A DNA stretch of 26,454 nucleotides from Penium margaritaceum (taxonomy: Eukaryota; Streptophyta; Zygnematophyceae; Desmidiales; Peniaceae), in assembly GCA_023375785.1 (NCBI GenBank), contig SZWC01006773.1, positions 59,708-86,161 of the forward strand. Direction: 5' to 3'. The notes below the pieces were generated by a model. It had not been told where the DNA came from, did no database searches, and saw nothing but the letters and a program-made list of their open reading frames with translations. Position numbers and translations under genes: made by a program. Below are positions 1 through 10,035 of the stretch, one piece after another (within the stretch, counting starts at the first letter, position 1; the number at the start of each line of letters is the position of its first letter).

Positions 1-581
1 CAGCAGCTGCAGCGGCAGGTGCAGCTGCTGCGGTTGCTGCTGCTGCTGCTGCTTTTGCTGCTGCTGCTGCTTCTGCTGCTGCTGCTGCTCTGCGCAGCAG
101 CTGCTGCTGCTGCTTGCTGCTGCTTCACGCTACTGCTGCTGCTTGATGCTGCCGCCGCTGCTGCTCCTGGTTTTTTTTTCCTTTCGCTCTGCACGCTGCT
201 GCTGCTGCTACTGCTGCTGCTGCTGCGGCTACTGCTGCTGCTGCTACTTCTGTTGCTACTGTTGCTGCTAAAGCTGCTGCTGCCGTTGCTGCTGCTTCTG
301 CTACTACTACGTCGCTGCTTGCTGCTGCACGCTGCTGCTTCTGCTCGCTGCTGCTGCTCGCTACTGCCACGGCTGCAAGCTGCTGCTGCTCGTGCACGCT
401 GCTGCTGCCAACGCGTGCTGCTGCTACTGCTACTGTTGCTGCTGCTTCTCACCGCCCCTGTGAGCGTTCACGTGCAGTCGCTTCGCACTCCCTCACGCTG
501 CTGCCGGCGTGGCGCCACGTGGCGCGTTCTCTTAGCGTTCCGCCCACTGCTGCTGCTTCTGCTGCTCACACGCCCCCCTGC
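1..581 (-). repeat. CAG-rich leader of element Y (CTG on the + strand)
   Basis: This is an imperfect trinucleotide tract, read as CTG/GCT on + and CAG/GCA on -. It lies immediately downstream, in the minus sense, of a Copia primer site at 582-593, so I read it as the untranslated leader of a minus-strand element that runs off the left edge. Most deviating triplets are CTA, TTG or CTT. Leaders of the same kind follow the primer sites of C and X, and A has one too. A + strand frame at 19-588 would encode almost pure leucine; I treat it as a by-product of the repeat. The last 130 bases (about 450-580) are less repetitive. Whether gag follows to the left cannot be seen. Confidence 0.75.
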
Positions 582-593
582 GCTCTGATACCA
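582..593 (-). other. Primer binding site of element Y
   Basis: On the minus strand this reads TGGTATCAGAGC, identical to the Copia primer site complementary to the 3' end of initiator methionine tRNA. It is separated by three bases (594-596) from an LTR end in CA (597-598 on the minus strand). It starts minus-strand DNA synthesis and fixes the element's orientation: LTR to the right, leader to the left. Confidence 0.88.
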
Positions 594-596
594 AAT

Positions 597-1060
597 TGGA
601 AATAATTTTAAGGGCATGTAGGCCCATGCAATAACGAACATGAGCTCTATGTGTGAGTGCGATGCAAGACGGCAAGAATTTGGCTAAGTCTGGAACGCTG
701 AATATAAAGAACATGGAGAGTTTACAAATGAGCCCCTAGCGGGCTTATATAGGGGCGCCGGCAGCTAACCGCACCGGGCCCCGTCACCCCTGCTGAACCG
801 AAATGACTCAACAGGGAGAACACACTGCATAGACCACGAGAGCAACAAAGGTGGTCTCCTCGAGGCACCGGAACAGCTCGCCGAGTGCCCGGGTCTCGAC
901 CACCGAGAAAATATGAGCAGTGTCAAAACATCTCGGAATCAACGTCCAGACATCACAAACGGCTTTCCGAACGTTGGAAGCCCCACAACAGCCATCGGGT
1001 CTCCTCGTCGCACCGGTATAGTCAACCGGGTGCGCGGGTCTCAACCCACCGAGAAAACTC
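597..1060 (-). mobile_element. 5' LTR of element Y (outer boundary uncertain)
   Basis: The inner end is set by the primer site. The outer end, which should begin TG on the minus strand, cannot be fixed because no partner LTR is in the window; 1060 is a minimum. Inside are a minus-strand TATA box at 744-752 and, in the presumed U3, two direct repeats of about 59 bases with a 145-base spacing (853-911 and 998-1056). Each begins GGTCTCCTCG and contains CACCGG, then GGGTCTC and CACCGAGAAAA. A stretch near 700-725 resembles the CAACTCTCTC segment of the C and X LTRs, which supports a related family. Confidence 0.6.
744..752 (-). promoter_or_regulatory. TATA box of LTR Y
   Basis: The minus strand reads CTATATAAG, followed by a GC-rich segment. 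It sits about 150 bases upstream of the primer site. That is the expected place for an LTR core promoter, with the start site predicted about 25-30 bases further down the minus strand. Confidence 0.6.
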
Positions 1061-1544
1061 TCCTGCCTCCTGACAAGCCCACATGGCTGTCGGAACGCAT
1101 CGACCGCGTCTCGCCAGCGCTGTCGTAGGTGCTGGAGAAGTCTCGGTGCAGTCCGGAGGCCCGTCGTGTCGTCACGCCCTCCTCCGCCATTTACCCCGAA
1201 TGTGGGTATATCGGTAAACTAGCGGTGTCGGTCGTGACGGGTGGAAGCCACACAAACCAACAAATAAGGTGGCCGGAATGGGACATATTGTGAGGGAAAT
1301 GGTGGTGATGAAAAAGGGAGGAGAGAGAGGGAGAGAGGGTCGTACTACAAGGTGGAGCTCATCATCTGAGCCCACCGGTGCGACTTGGAGACCTAGAGCC
1401 TTGAACCAATGTGTGCGTGTTGGGAGCTCGTGATGTGTTGCCCGACGCTTAGTTGTGTACGTTACTCGCTAGTTTAGGCCCTGGCACCCAGAGGCATGTT
1501 CTGCAGTCACGAGGAGACCTGCCTTACACATTACCAGGGCTGAT
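1061..1544. other. Region without recognisable gene; purine-rich stretch
   Basis: This may contain the outer part of LTR Y. The only clear structure is a purine-rich run at about 1308-1340 (GA-rich, with several GAGAGAGGG units). Short reading frames here lack any domain or codon pattern I can support. Confidence 0.4.
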
Positions 1545-1712
1545 GGCGGTATTACCGGTACCGCGGTATACCGCGATTTTGTACCGCTGTATTGCTGTAC
1601 TGCGGTACGATAGTTTTTAATGGTACCTGTACGGTATCGGTACTTACCTTGCAAGTTACCCCTCTTCTATACCGTGGTACTGTACCGCAGTACAGTACCA
1701 CGGTAGAGATTA
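1545..1712. repeat. Palindrome-rich GTAC repeat, copy 1
   Basis: Repeated short palindromes and near-palindromes dominate: TACCGGTA, TACCGCGGTA, TACCGTGGTA and TACTGCGGTA. The stretch shares the segment GGTATCGGTACTTACCTTGCAAG (about 1634-1656) with copy 2, where it reads GGTATTGGTACTAACCTCCCAAG. The two copies therefore belong to one dispersed repeat family rather than simple sequence of independent origin. Function is unknown; hairpin formation is expected. Confidence 0.7.
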
Positions 1713-2596
1713 AGTCAATAGTTCGCTGTTGAAGATGTAACGGTAACGCGGTAGGAAAAGCGAGCGACTGACAATGACAATGACGAATGCCGGCTAACGA
1801 GGACAACATACAAGATTTCATTTTGTTGTCAACATTAATGAGGTCACTCATGCATTGCGAAACAAATCAGTGTTACTGTTATGTTCATTGTAGATAAAGA
1901 ATATTGACCAACATTCGACATTTTCCCCATATCCAAAAGTCTGAACAATGCATTCACATTTCTCTCAAATGTACATGTATCGAAAATCAGAGTTGTCTAT
2001 ATCGGAAATGAGAACTGAGATAAAATTGTCTCTCATTGTAATACTTCAAAAATGATCCACGCGAATAGAAACTTGTCCATTTTCACTTGATATGGCTCGT
2101 TCAAATGCGATGTCCGCCAAATTTTTGATATCAGGTCATAGTTGTACCGAAGTTGATTAACAGGAAGGAGGAATGGTGAAGAAACGCGACCCCGAATGGT
2201 TGAATTGGCAAGTGACAAAGCTATTCCGCACGAGAGTCGGAAGGCGTCGAGAACGAAACCAAAGCCGGAGGTCGGGTTTCGTCATTCAACTGATCGCCGC
2301 GTTGCCCATCCCTGACGGGATGTAAGAAAATACACCCCCTCCCCCCTCATGCCTTGTAAAGCCACCCTCTCGATTTATCGATACCCAAGTTCCAACAGAA
2401 AATGTTTCATATTGCGTCACATTTCTCTCATGTCTAGATTTTGCAGTTGCGGAGAAGTTTAGTCCACCTCTTCTACAAAACTGCTTTTTTTATACACGTC
2501 TACAATCGCCATCCTACTTCATCTATCCTCGGCATGTTTGTTTTTCTCACTCATTGTAAAATTTTAGATAATGTAACAAGGGCAGTATGTCTATTT
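1713..2596. other. AT-richer region with no recognisable gene
   Basis: About 880 bases of lower GC than the surrounding elements, lying between the two GTAC repeat copies. Only short frames occur, with no domain I recognise. ACATTTCTCTCA occurs twice (about 1954 and 2418). This may be the least disturbed host DNA on the left side of the window. Confidence 0.5.
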
Positions 2597-2800
2597 GAGT
2601 ACCGTGGTACACTTATTGTTACGAATTGCGTTTTGCGCATTATACCGTGTACCGCGGTAATTTAGCGATACCGGTCCTACCGCGGGAGCGTTACCGGTAT
2701 TGGTACTAACCTCCCAAGGAAGTAGGATACCGTGGTACTCAATACCGTGGTACACGAGTACCGCGGTATTGAGTACCGCGGTACCCATATACCGCAGTAT
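2597..2800. repeat. Palindrome-rich GTAC repeat, copy 2
   Basis: Second copy of the palindrome cluster, with units such as GTACCGTGGTAC, GTACCGCGGTA and TACCGGTA. The densest part is 2725-2795. It abuts the truncated left end of LTR X at about 2801. The 5' portion expected for LTR X is missing exactly where this repeat begins. Confidence 0.7.
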
Positions 2801-2893
2801 TGCAGCCTTGCACATTACGGACGTGTTCAGCTCGTTGCGCTGGTCGTTCTGGTTCAAACAACGCGTTGTTATGATGCCTGTGCAGGAAGTTAT
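2801..2893 (+). mobile_element. LTR X, segment 1 (left end truncated)
   Basis: From TGCAGCCT (2801) to GAAGTTAT (2893) this aligns with the middle of LTR B (14456-14540). The last 51 bases align without a gap at about 70% identity. It ends at GTTAT, where B begins. The alignment resumes after B: X continues GTTATGACCGGGCGAGTG at 14775, where LTR B itself has GTTATGCCCAAAATTGTG. This is the key evidence that B landed inside X's LTR. The part of X's LTR equivalent to 14292-14455 is missing. Confidence 0.75.
2889..2893. repeat. Target-site duplication of element B, left copy (GTTAT)
   Basis: GTTAT directly precedes the TGTTGTTGTG start of B's 5' LTR. The same five bases directly follow the CA end of B's 3' LTR at 14775-14779. 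Five bases is the usual Copia duplication length. Confidence 0.85.
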
Positions 2894-3050
2894 TGTTGTT
2901 GTGTGTGTCGTACACGGCTTACGGTGACCCCTCAGCTCATGTCCATTCACGTGCAGATCCCTGACATGGCTACGGTGGCAGAAGACCGGTGGTCGGACGG
3001 GCGCCCAGAAGAAATTTTTCCTTGTTTAGATTCGTGCTGTGGGACAGCAC
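2894..3050 (+). mobile_element. 5' LTR of element B, truncated by the insertion of A
   Basis: The first 157 bases of LTR B. It aligns without gaps to 14292-14448 with about 10 differences (roughly 94% identity by eye). It stops at GGGACAGCAC, where the 3' LTR of element A begins at 3051. The remaining 326 bases of this LTR, expected on the far side of A, are absent there. A CACGTG (G-box type) hexamer lies at 2949-2954. Confidence 0.85.
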
Positions 3051-3691
3051 TAAAAAAATGCGTGGAAGCTTCCTAGCGATATTGCCGCTGACTAGGCGTC
3101 AGTGCCTGGTCAGACGGTGACGACAGTCACAAGTCGTGCACACAACGGGAAGGGTCTGGCTAGGGGACACAAGGCAAAGTGTCAGAATGCTTCAATAGAA
3201 TTTGCAAAGAGAGATAACAAATGACAGGTCCATGACGTAAGTACCTGCCGTGGTGCACGGCGGGTGTCGCACGCGGCAGTGCAAGGTCTGTACTAAAACT
3301 GCCCCAAAAACCACTGTTTTGGCCGTAACTCAGCGTAGGCAAGTCAGAACTCTACGCCGTTTGAACCTGCACGTGCAGAATCTCAAGCCGGACGCTACGA
3401 CTGGTCACATGCATGCATTCGGCAACAAACGGTGGACACACAAGGCAAAGACATGCAAATCGGGGCCAAGGCCAGTCCACCGATAAAATCCTACATGCTG
3501 CAAAAAAACTGCAGAAGGTCCCAGACAACATCCAGGACTCTGGGGCGACCGTCGATGAGCTCCGAGCAGGTAGTCGACCATCAGACGACGCCCCGGTGCC
3601 ACCTGGGTCCGCATCAGGGATCTGCACGAGCATGGACACGGCCGGTCACAGTAAACTGTACAAGTTGACAGGAATGTCACAAATCACAACA
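3051..3691 (-). mobile_element. 3' LTR of element A
   Basis: 641 bases, close to the 645 and 646 of LTR C, with clear similarity throughout. On the minus strand it begins TGTTGTGATTTGTGACATTCC next to the polypurine tract. It ends with GCTTCC and a run corresponding to C's CACACATTTTCTCA, here ending in TA rather than CA. It also contains the conserved GACGCCTAGTCAGC hairpin segment near the U5 end (about 3090-3105). Confidence 0.88.
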
Positions 3692-3701
3692 CTCCCCCAT
3701 G
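3692..3701 (-). other. Polypurine tract of element A
   Basis: The minus strand reads CATGGGGGAG directly before the LTR start TGTTGT. The identical ten bases precede the 3' LTRs of B (14282-14291) and C (22033-22042). It primes plus-strand DNA synthesis. Confidence 0.85.
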
Positions 3702-3798
3702 ACCCGATGGTACGCATGTCCATACACGTGCAGCACTGAAACGAGTGAAACAACGAGTGCAAAAACAGTCGTGACACAGACACATACACACCTCGTAC

Positions 3799-5240
3799 TC
3801 AACCACTCTCAGGCAAGGGGCAAAGCTTAACGGAACGAATGGCCACCAAAAACTTCCCGCGCGCGAGTGCCTTCGTTAAGAAGTCAGCACGCTGCATGTC
3901 AGTGCCGACCCATATGAAGGAGATCACGTGTCGCTCCACCAGATCACGCATGAAGTGATGCTCAACCGCAATGTGCTTCGTGCGAGCATGAAAGACACCA
4001 AAGTTCTCCGCAATGGCAAGAGCACTCTGGTTGTCACAACGAAACACAATGGCAGGCACTGACTGACCCAGCTCAAGGAACACGCACTACAACCACACTG
4101 CCTCAGTAGCCCCTGCACCCAGAGCAACATACTCTGCCTCCGACAAGCTACGTGCGATGCAGCCCTGCTTCCCACTACACCAGGACACAGCGGTACCACC
4201 GAGCAGGAACACGTAACCGGTGCGACTGCGTCCATCTGGGCTCGAGGCCCAGTGGCTATCGGTGTAGCCGTCAAGAACCACCGAGCACTGCCGGCAAAAG
4301 CAGAGTCCGAGGTACGGCGTGGAAACCACGTACCGCACCACTCGCACAGCCGCCTAAAGGGCTCTAGTACGTAGAGCCTGCAAAAACTATGCAAGGAGGT
4401 TGACGGCAAAAGCGATGTCGGGGCATGTGATAGTGGCCAGGTACATCAGAGATCCGATGTGGCGGAGGTACAAGGTCACATCCACTGTCTCCCCCTGTTG
4501 TGTGGCATCGTCCACCTTCAGAGCGTCCTGCCCGTGAGGTGTGAAAGGTGTGGAGGTCGTTGGCACTGCGCCAAGGACGTCACTGAAGCGCTCCCCCAGA
4601 ACTCGTACGTATCGGGGCTGATGCAACAGAAGCGTCCGGCGTCTGCGGTCTCATACGATCTCCATTCCAAGAAATACCACTGCAATACCAAGGTCCTTCA
4701 TCCTATAATCAGTCTGGAGGACCGCCTTGGCCTCCTTCACGGCCTCCATGGAGGGGGACGCGATCAGGAGTTCGTCCACATAGACCAGGATGGTAGTGAA
4801 CCGCTTAGGCGCCTGTCGGATGAAAAGAGAGGGATCTGCCTCGCTCTGTACATATCTCGCACGAGTCAGAGTGCCTGTGATCTCCCGGTTCGAGCACCGA
4901 GGAGACTGTTTGAGTCTGTGCAAGGACTTGCGCAAGCGCCAGACCTTGTCACCGTCCTCAAAGCCTGGTGGCTGGGCCACGTAAATCTCCTCATCCAGAG
5001 AGCCATGGAGGAACACAGTGTGCACATCCATCCGGTGCAGTTCCCAGTTATGCTGAGCCACCACACCAAACAGAGCGCGAGCTGAGGTCATGCGGCCGAC
5101 AAGGGCAAAGGTGTCAGTGTAATCAACGCCCTCGATCTAAGAGTACCCCTTGACGACCAAGCGAGCCTTGTGGCATTCCAGTGAGCCATCCAGCTTCACC
5201 TTCTTGCGAAAGACCCACTTGACCTGAATCCGCCTTCCTC
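3799..5240 (-). pseudogene. Element A reverse transcriptase and RNase H (broken)
   Basis: C-terminal pol in one minus frame from about 5237 to 3799, interrupted by stops at 5137-5139 (TAG for CAG), 4651-4653 (TGA for CGA), 4387-4389 (TAG for CAG), about 4342 and 4084-4086. The RT core includes HRMDVHTVFLHGSLDEE and KSLHRLKQSPR. The catalytic box at 4771-4782 reads YVDE instead of YVDD, so the second metal-binding aspartate is replaced by glutamate. RNase H shows DGYTDSHW, SEAEYVAL, RCDNQSA and RTKHIAVEHHF, ending at LCPLPESG. An extra base at about 5230 shifts the frame relative to the preceding linker. Similarity to C runs along the whole length. Confidence 0.9.
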
Positions 5241-5314
5241 CCAGGTGGAAGGTCAACTAGCTCGTAAACTCCGTGCTCTCGGATGGCACAAAGCTCATCC
5301 TCGCAAGCGGCACG

Positions 5315-6785
5315 TCAGGCATCGGTATCCTCTGATGAGAGGGTGTCCCTCAGTGTGCCCGGATCAGGCGCCAACGAGGGAGATCTCTGAGTGGCGAGTA
5401 CACATGCCTCAGAACTGGGCCTGACGACCACAAGGTCAGCTGCTGCATCACAAGCGGTACGGAACTCGCGAGTGATGAGATCGTGCCCTACAGGACACGC
5501 TGGATGTACCCTTGTGTGACTTGTATGGACACTCAGGCCGAGGGCCTTTGTGCCGGGATCGCCACTCGCAACGTTGCGAGTGGAGCGCTTGGGTGCGGGA
5601 CCTGACACTCGCTGGACTCCGGAGCCCAACGGTCGAAGATGACCACCGAGCTCACGTGAGTAGCCTGGGCTCGAAGAGCTGACCGTAGGCTCAGAGACAG
5701 GCACGACCACATCCGGTGAGGACTGAGGCACAGGGGCAGGTGATGTAGTGGGAGGAGAGGCTGGTGAACTGATGGGAGACGCAAGACTGGAAGTGGCAGC
5801 GGGACCGTCCACAAAGACAGGAGTACCAGTGGACAGAGGGACAGCATCATGGGTGTCTATGGGACGTGAGGGTTCAGGAGAGGAGACAAGCTGGGCGGGA
5901 GAGGTCTCTGGGCCGACAGTGATGATCGCCGGGTCATCAAGAGCCGCAGACAGAGAAGTGGAGGGGGCTCGAACGGACACATCAGCCGGACGAGAGGTTC
6001 TCATAGGCTCAGACTCCCCCATCCGTCGAGAAACCTCACACGTAGGAACGTGTGTGACAGACATCGACACAATCGAGGTCAGATCGCGGTAGGTGAGAGA
6101 CTCAAAGAAGAGTGCGTCGCGGGACTCAACAATGCGACGACGGGCGGGGTCCCAAAACCACCAGGCCTTCGACCGCGGGGAGACACCAACGAAGGCACAC
6201 AAGCGACCCCGTGGAGAGACCTTGGACCCCTGCTGATCCTCCCTGTACCATATAGAAGCCACCGAGCCCCAGACACGAGCAAGACGTAGATCGGCACGGT
6301 GGCCAAACCAAAGCTCATACGGTGTAACGTGGTCCGGAAGAGGACCGTGCGGGAGGCGGTTCCAGACCCACGTCATGTAGGCGAAGCCTTCGAAGGCGAA
6401 GGATTTCGAGAGACCACATAGCACGAACGACATCCTCCATGGTGTGGTTCCAGCGCTCAGAGACACCGTTCTACTGAGGAGTGGCAGGAGCAGAGACCTG
6501 GTGAAAAATCCCGCGCTCGGCAAAGAAACTGTCCATTTCACCAAGAAACTCGCCGCCGCGATCCAAGCGGAAGGTATGCAGTGAGTGGCGAGACTGACGC
6601 TCAGCCATCACTAGCCAGAGACAAACCGCGAGAGTGGCATCACTCTTCTGGCGCAGACTGTAGACCCACCACATCTGGGTGAAGTCATCGGTTAGGTTCA
6701 GGACATATCGGCCCCGATCGGATAAGGACTCGACAGGGAGAGGACCAAGAAGGTCCGAATGGACCAGATCGAGGGGACGAAGGGC
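5315..6785 (-). pseudogene. Element A integrase core and variable linker (broken)
   Basis: The integrase catalytic core is recognisable: LVHSDLLG (first Asp), DRGGEF (second Asp) and NGVSERWN (Glu). This is the DDE arrangement of Copia integrases. A TAG stands for CAG just before NGVSERWN (6471-6473). A loss of about ten bases near 6405 shifts the frame. The open frame 6544-5315 then runs through FAFEGFAYMTWVWNR, GPLPDHVTPYELWFG and KAWWFWDP. A serine/proline/threonine-rich linker of about 200 residues follows before the reverse transcriptase. It ends at a TGA (5315-5317) where C has TGG. Confidence 0.88.
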
Positions 6786-7913
6786 TCAAGAACGGGAGTC
6801 AAGGTAGGTGCAGCGATGCATCTTACCCTGAGCGCAGAATTGACAATCGGTCTTGGGCGGCTTCTCGAAAGAGGCCGCGTCAAGACCGAGGGCGGGCTGT
6901 GTCCTAATAAGCTTCGACACAGTGTCGGAGTCCACATGACACAGACGTCGATGTAGCAGACACTGGTGCTCATCAGACAGGACACCAGTGACAAACACAC
7001 GAGCAGGAGGGTAAGGGGAGAAAGGAGAAGAAGAGATCGGAGGAACAAGATACAGATCATCCACAACAGAGGCACGAAGAACAACAGTGCGAGTATCAAG
7101 AGCAGTCACTTTCGCGGAGTCGGCAGTATGCTCCACAAAGAGTCCCATCAAAGTGCAGGCACACACAGAGAGCAAGCTGAGCTCAAGGTCAGCCACAAAA
7201 AGCACGTCGGAGAAATACAAGGGGCCAGGCGGACCATCGAAGCACACAAATCCAACACCCTGGACTGACAAGGACTGACCAGAGCCTGTGCGAACAGAAC
7301 GAACAGACGGCACAGGACCGAGGACAACAAAGTCACTACGACGACATGTCATGTGGTGAGTGGTATCGGAATTGATGATCCAAGAGCCACCCGAATCACG
7401 ATGGGAGGATGTCACAGTGCAACGGGCAATGGAACACTCGGATGCAGACGGACGCTCGGCAATAGAGGAGGGAGAACAACGAAGGGCGCACGGGTGAGAC
7501 TCAGATTTCCAATCTGTACTGTCAGGCCTATCATCATCACATGCCAGCTGTGCTCCCCCACATGAGTCATCACGAGAGACAAGAACAGTCGAACAAACAG
7601 TCTGTGAACCACCCGGCTGTGATGACACACTCGCACCTCCCTGAGAGTGAAGCGCTAGGAGCTGACGGAGCTCGGCGATGGTGCGGTCACGGGGGTTCGG
7701 GTCTCCGCTGCTTGCCGGTGGGGAAGGGGGAACTGTTGCGGTCGTGGTCGCCACGCGACCAGAGGTTGTGCTGCTTGACGCAGACCGCTGTGCGTGTGTA
7801 GCCTGAAGACCTCGAGTGATCCGCGCCCAGTCGAGCGGTTGCTGGCACTCGGTGTAGCGGGGAGCGCCTCCACAATTGTAGCAGTGAAAACTGCGTCCAC
7901 TGCTACTGCCTGA
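6786..7913 (-). pseudogene. Element A zinc knuckle, protease and pre-integrase domain (broken)
   Basis: The frame continues that of gag after its stop. The zinc knuckle (about 7851-7889) reads CYNCGGAPRYTEC: the metal-binding histidine present in C (CYNCGGAHHYTEC) has become proline. The protease motif is SWIINSDTTHHMT, where C has TWIIDSGATHYMT, so the catalytic aspartate is asparagine (codon 7371-7373) and the following glycine is aspartate. The GAG-pre-integrase zinc-binding region follows, with LLHRRLCHV and DCQFCAQGKMHRC. It ends at TGA 6786-6788. Confidence 0.87.
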
Positions 7914-7916
7914 TGA

Positions 7917-9239
7917 CTACTGCTGCGGTGACTGCTGTTGGCCCAAACCACACTTCTTTTTTCTCTTCTTCCCCTGTGTTGCTGCTGCCACACCCTGCAT
8001 CTTTGTCGGGGTAGCTGGGGTGGAAGGGGAAGAGGAGGGCGCGCCAGAGGATGGAGAAGTGAACTGCGAGAGAGGCGTCGGTGGTGACGCGATGACCGGT
8101 GCAGCAAGTGAACTCTCCTGGTGGGCGACGACTGCCTCATGAGCGGATATCACCTGGAGAAATAGCTGATGTGCCCAAGGAAGAAGCTGAAGGGAGGTGG
8201 AGAAGGGCTCGAGCGCGGCATCACTGTACCTCGTGAAGATGTCGGAATGCTCAAAACGGACTCCGATCATGAGCGTGCGAAGCGCCCACAGCTGTGTCCC
8301 TCCTGCGGTCCCAAGGCGCGTATAGATGCGCATGGCGCGCCGCCAGTAAGCGGCTACGGGCTCTGCAGGTCCCTGACGAAGGGAGTGGAAGGCACGGATG
8401 TGAGCCGCGCGGGTGGCGTGCGTCTCTGCAACAAGCAAGGACAATGCCAGCTCCCAGCCCCGACATGGGTCAGCACCCATGCCTGTGCCAGCCTCTCCAA
8501 GGAAGGGGCAAAAGTCCACGACAGTCTCGCGAGGCATGGCATAGAGAAGTCCGCGCATCGCCCGAGCCGCTGTCAACACCTGAGCACGGTCCGTAACCTG
8601 GTACTAACTGTGGTAGTAGGGCCAAACTCCCTCTGAAGTGGCCCAGACCTGGAAGAGGGTCTCCCAACAGTCAAAGCTGTCCTCGCTGACATATCGTGGG
8701 GGCGGTGTCTCGAAGTCCTTAGGTTGCCGCTCCGTAGGGAGAGCAACCACAGGATGGGAAAGATGAGTGATGGGGAGGACATCAGGACAAGGAAAGTCGC
8801 CGAGAGAGGTCTCTGGCGAAGATCGGATCTCCTGGAACGGGGAACCGGAACGCGTCTGCAACTGGCGAAGATGCTCTTGAAGTACGCGAATCTCCCTCTC
8901 GGGAGTGTCACCGTCCATGCCTGGCATATCAGGGTCCTCCTCGAAAGGATCAAGAAGTGGCGGGTCCTTTCCTGCTGCTCTCCTCGGTGTAGATGCTGAC
9001 TGCTGTGTAGAAGGTGTGACACCGCCGACTCCCCCGGAGGTGTGCTGTGGGGCCGTGGACTGACTATGAAGAAGATCAGTGAGTGTGCGGATGGCATCGG
9101 TCTGCTGCTGCTGTAGACGACGTATCCCATCCTGCTGACTCCGCAGGTCCGCAATGGCCTGCGAGCATGGGCTCATGACCCCGGAGGAGGAGTAAGAAGG
9201 ATCTGGTGGTCCTTTGCCCTTGTCACCGGTCGGAGCCAT
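7917..9239 (-). pseudogene. Element A gag (nonsense at 8604)
   Basis: Capsid-type Gag of a Copia element. The start at 9239 (MAPTGDKGKGPPD) is matched by C's MAPTGVKGNGPSD at 16480, which supports the start choice. A glutamine-rich segment (IADLRSQQDGIRRLQQQQ) suggests a short coiled coil. The capsid-like part around TAARAMRGLLYAMPRETVVDF and HIRAFHSL is predicted helical. The C-terminus is basic (GKKRKKKCG), before the zinc knuckle. An in-frame TAG at 8604-8606 cuts the product to 211 residues, and a second TAG (7917-7919) stands where C has CAG. The frame is otherwise open across gag into pol, so the parent probably made a single polyprotein. Confidence 0.87.
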
Positions 9240-10035
9240 GTCAGCGCTCAGTATGGGACCGAACGTAAAAAATGATCCAAACGAGAAACTGCCAGCGTTT
9301 CTCGAGAATTTGAAATGTTAAGAAAAATTGACGTTTTGACCCCAAAATTGCTGACATCAGCACAGCCGATGATGACGTCAGCGTTTCTTACACTAGCGAA
9401 AAAACGTTAGTGTTTTTTACGTCAGCGATTTTTTTTGGGAAGGTCACGTGAACTCCGCGTGACCGGTAGGGGTGACCTCGTCACCCCCTGCTCGCGGTTG
9501 TGCAGGGCCTGCGCAGGCCAGCGCAGTGCCACGCAGGCCTACGCAGTGCTGCGCAGATTCTGCATAACAAAAACTGCGCAACAGCTGCAATGCTGCTGCT
9601 GCACTGCTGTTGCTGCACTACTGCTGCTTGCGCTACTGCTACTTCACTGTTGCTGCGCTGCAGTCGCCGCAGTAGCGGCAATGCTGCTGCTGCTTCCGCT
9701 GCTGCTCATGCTTCCGCTACTGCTGCTGCGCTGCTGTTGCTGCTCGCGGCTGCTAGTGCTCGTAGTCGCCGTTGCAAGCTACTGCTGCGAGCTGCTAATC
9801 CTTTTTTTTGTGTACAGGTTGGCAGCCAGACACGGCTGCTGCTGCCACCCGGTGGTGGTGGTGGTGGTGCTGCTGCTGGAGCTAGTACATGCTGTAGCTC
9901 ACCCGATGCGGTGGTGGGGACTGTGTGATGATGCCGTTGTTGAAAACAACGGCTGCAACAAGTCCCAGGATACGGCGGCGACTGTGACTCTCACTGCTGC
10001 TACCGGTGGTGCGTCTATGCGGTGCAGCTGAGGAC
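9240..10035 (-). repeat. Leader of element A with CTG/CAG tract
   Basis: Untranslated leader between the lost primer site and gag. The segment of about 9565-9930 is CTG-rich on + (CAG on -), matching the tract after the primer site of C. Flanking blocks also match C in inverted orientation: GCTGCACCGCA with GTGACTCTC (about 9985-10029), CCGTGTCTGGCTG (about 9825-9838), and GGGGGTGACGAGGTC (about 9473-9487). Nearer gag lie TGCTGACATCAGCA (9349-9362) and GATGACGTCAGC (about 9370). Homology with C ends at about 10035, the truncation point. Confidence 0.8.

Larger units (their letters stand above)
3051..10035 (-). mobile_element. Copia element A, 5' truncated, inserted in LTR B
   Basis: Minus-strand Ty1/Copia element. 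In its own direction it reads: CAG-rich leader (about 10035-9240), gag (9239-7917), zinc knuckle and protease (7913-6786), integrase (6785-5900), variable linker, reverse transcriptase and RNase H (5240-3799), polypurine tract (3701-3692), 3' LTR (3691-3051). The 5' LTR, the primer site and the first bases of the leader are missing at about 10035. It is closely related to C but in opposite orientation. It has at least six in-frame stops, two or more frameshifts and damaged active sites, so it is inactive. Confidence 0.9.

Noticed and set aside
19..588. 189-codon + strand frame rich in leucine
   Set aside because: It is the CTG tract read in the Leu phase. The region lies in a minus-strand leader next to a primer site, and all phases of the tract are open by composition.
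1545..2800. CRISPR-like array from recurring palindromic units
   Set aside because: Units are short, irregular and without uniform spacers, and the setting is eukaryotic.
2591..2950. 119-codon minus-strand frame and + strand frames over the GTAC repeat
   Set aside because: The frame spans the palindrome repeat, LTR X and LTR B. It is a chance frame across unrelated repeats.
4152..5153. Plus-strand frames across A's pol region (such as 4459-5085)
   Set aside because: They are antisense shadows of the minus-strand reverse transcriptase and RNase H, which carry the recognisable motifs.
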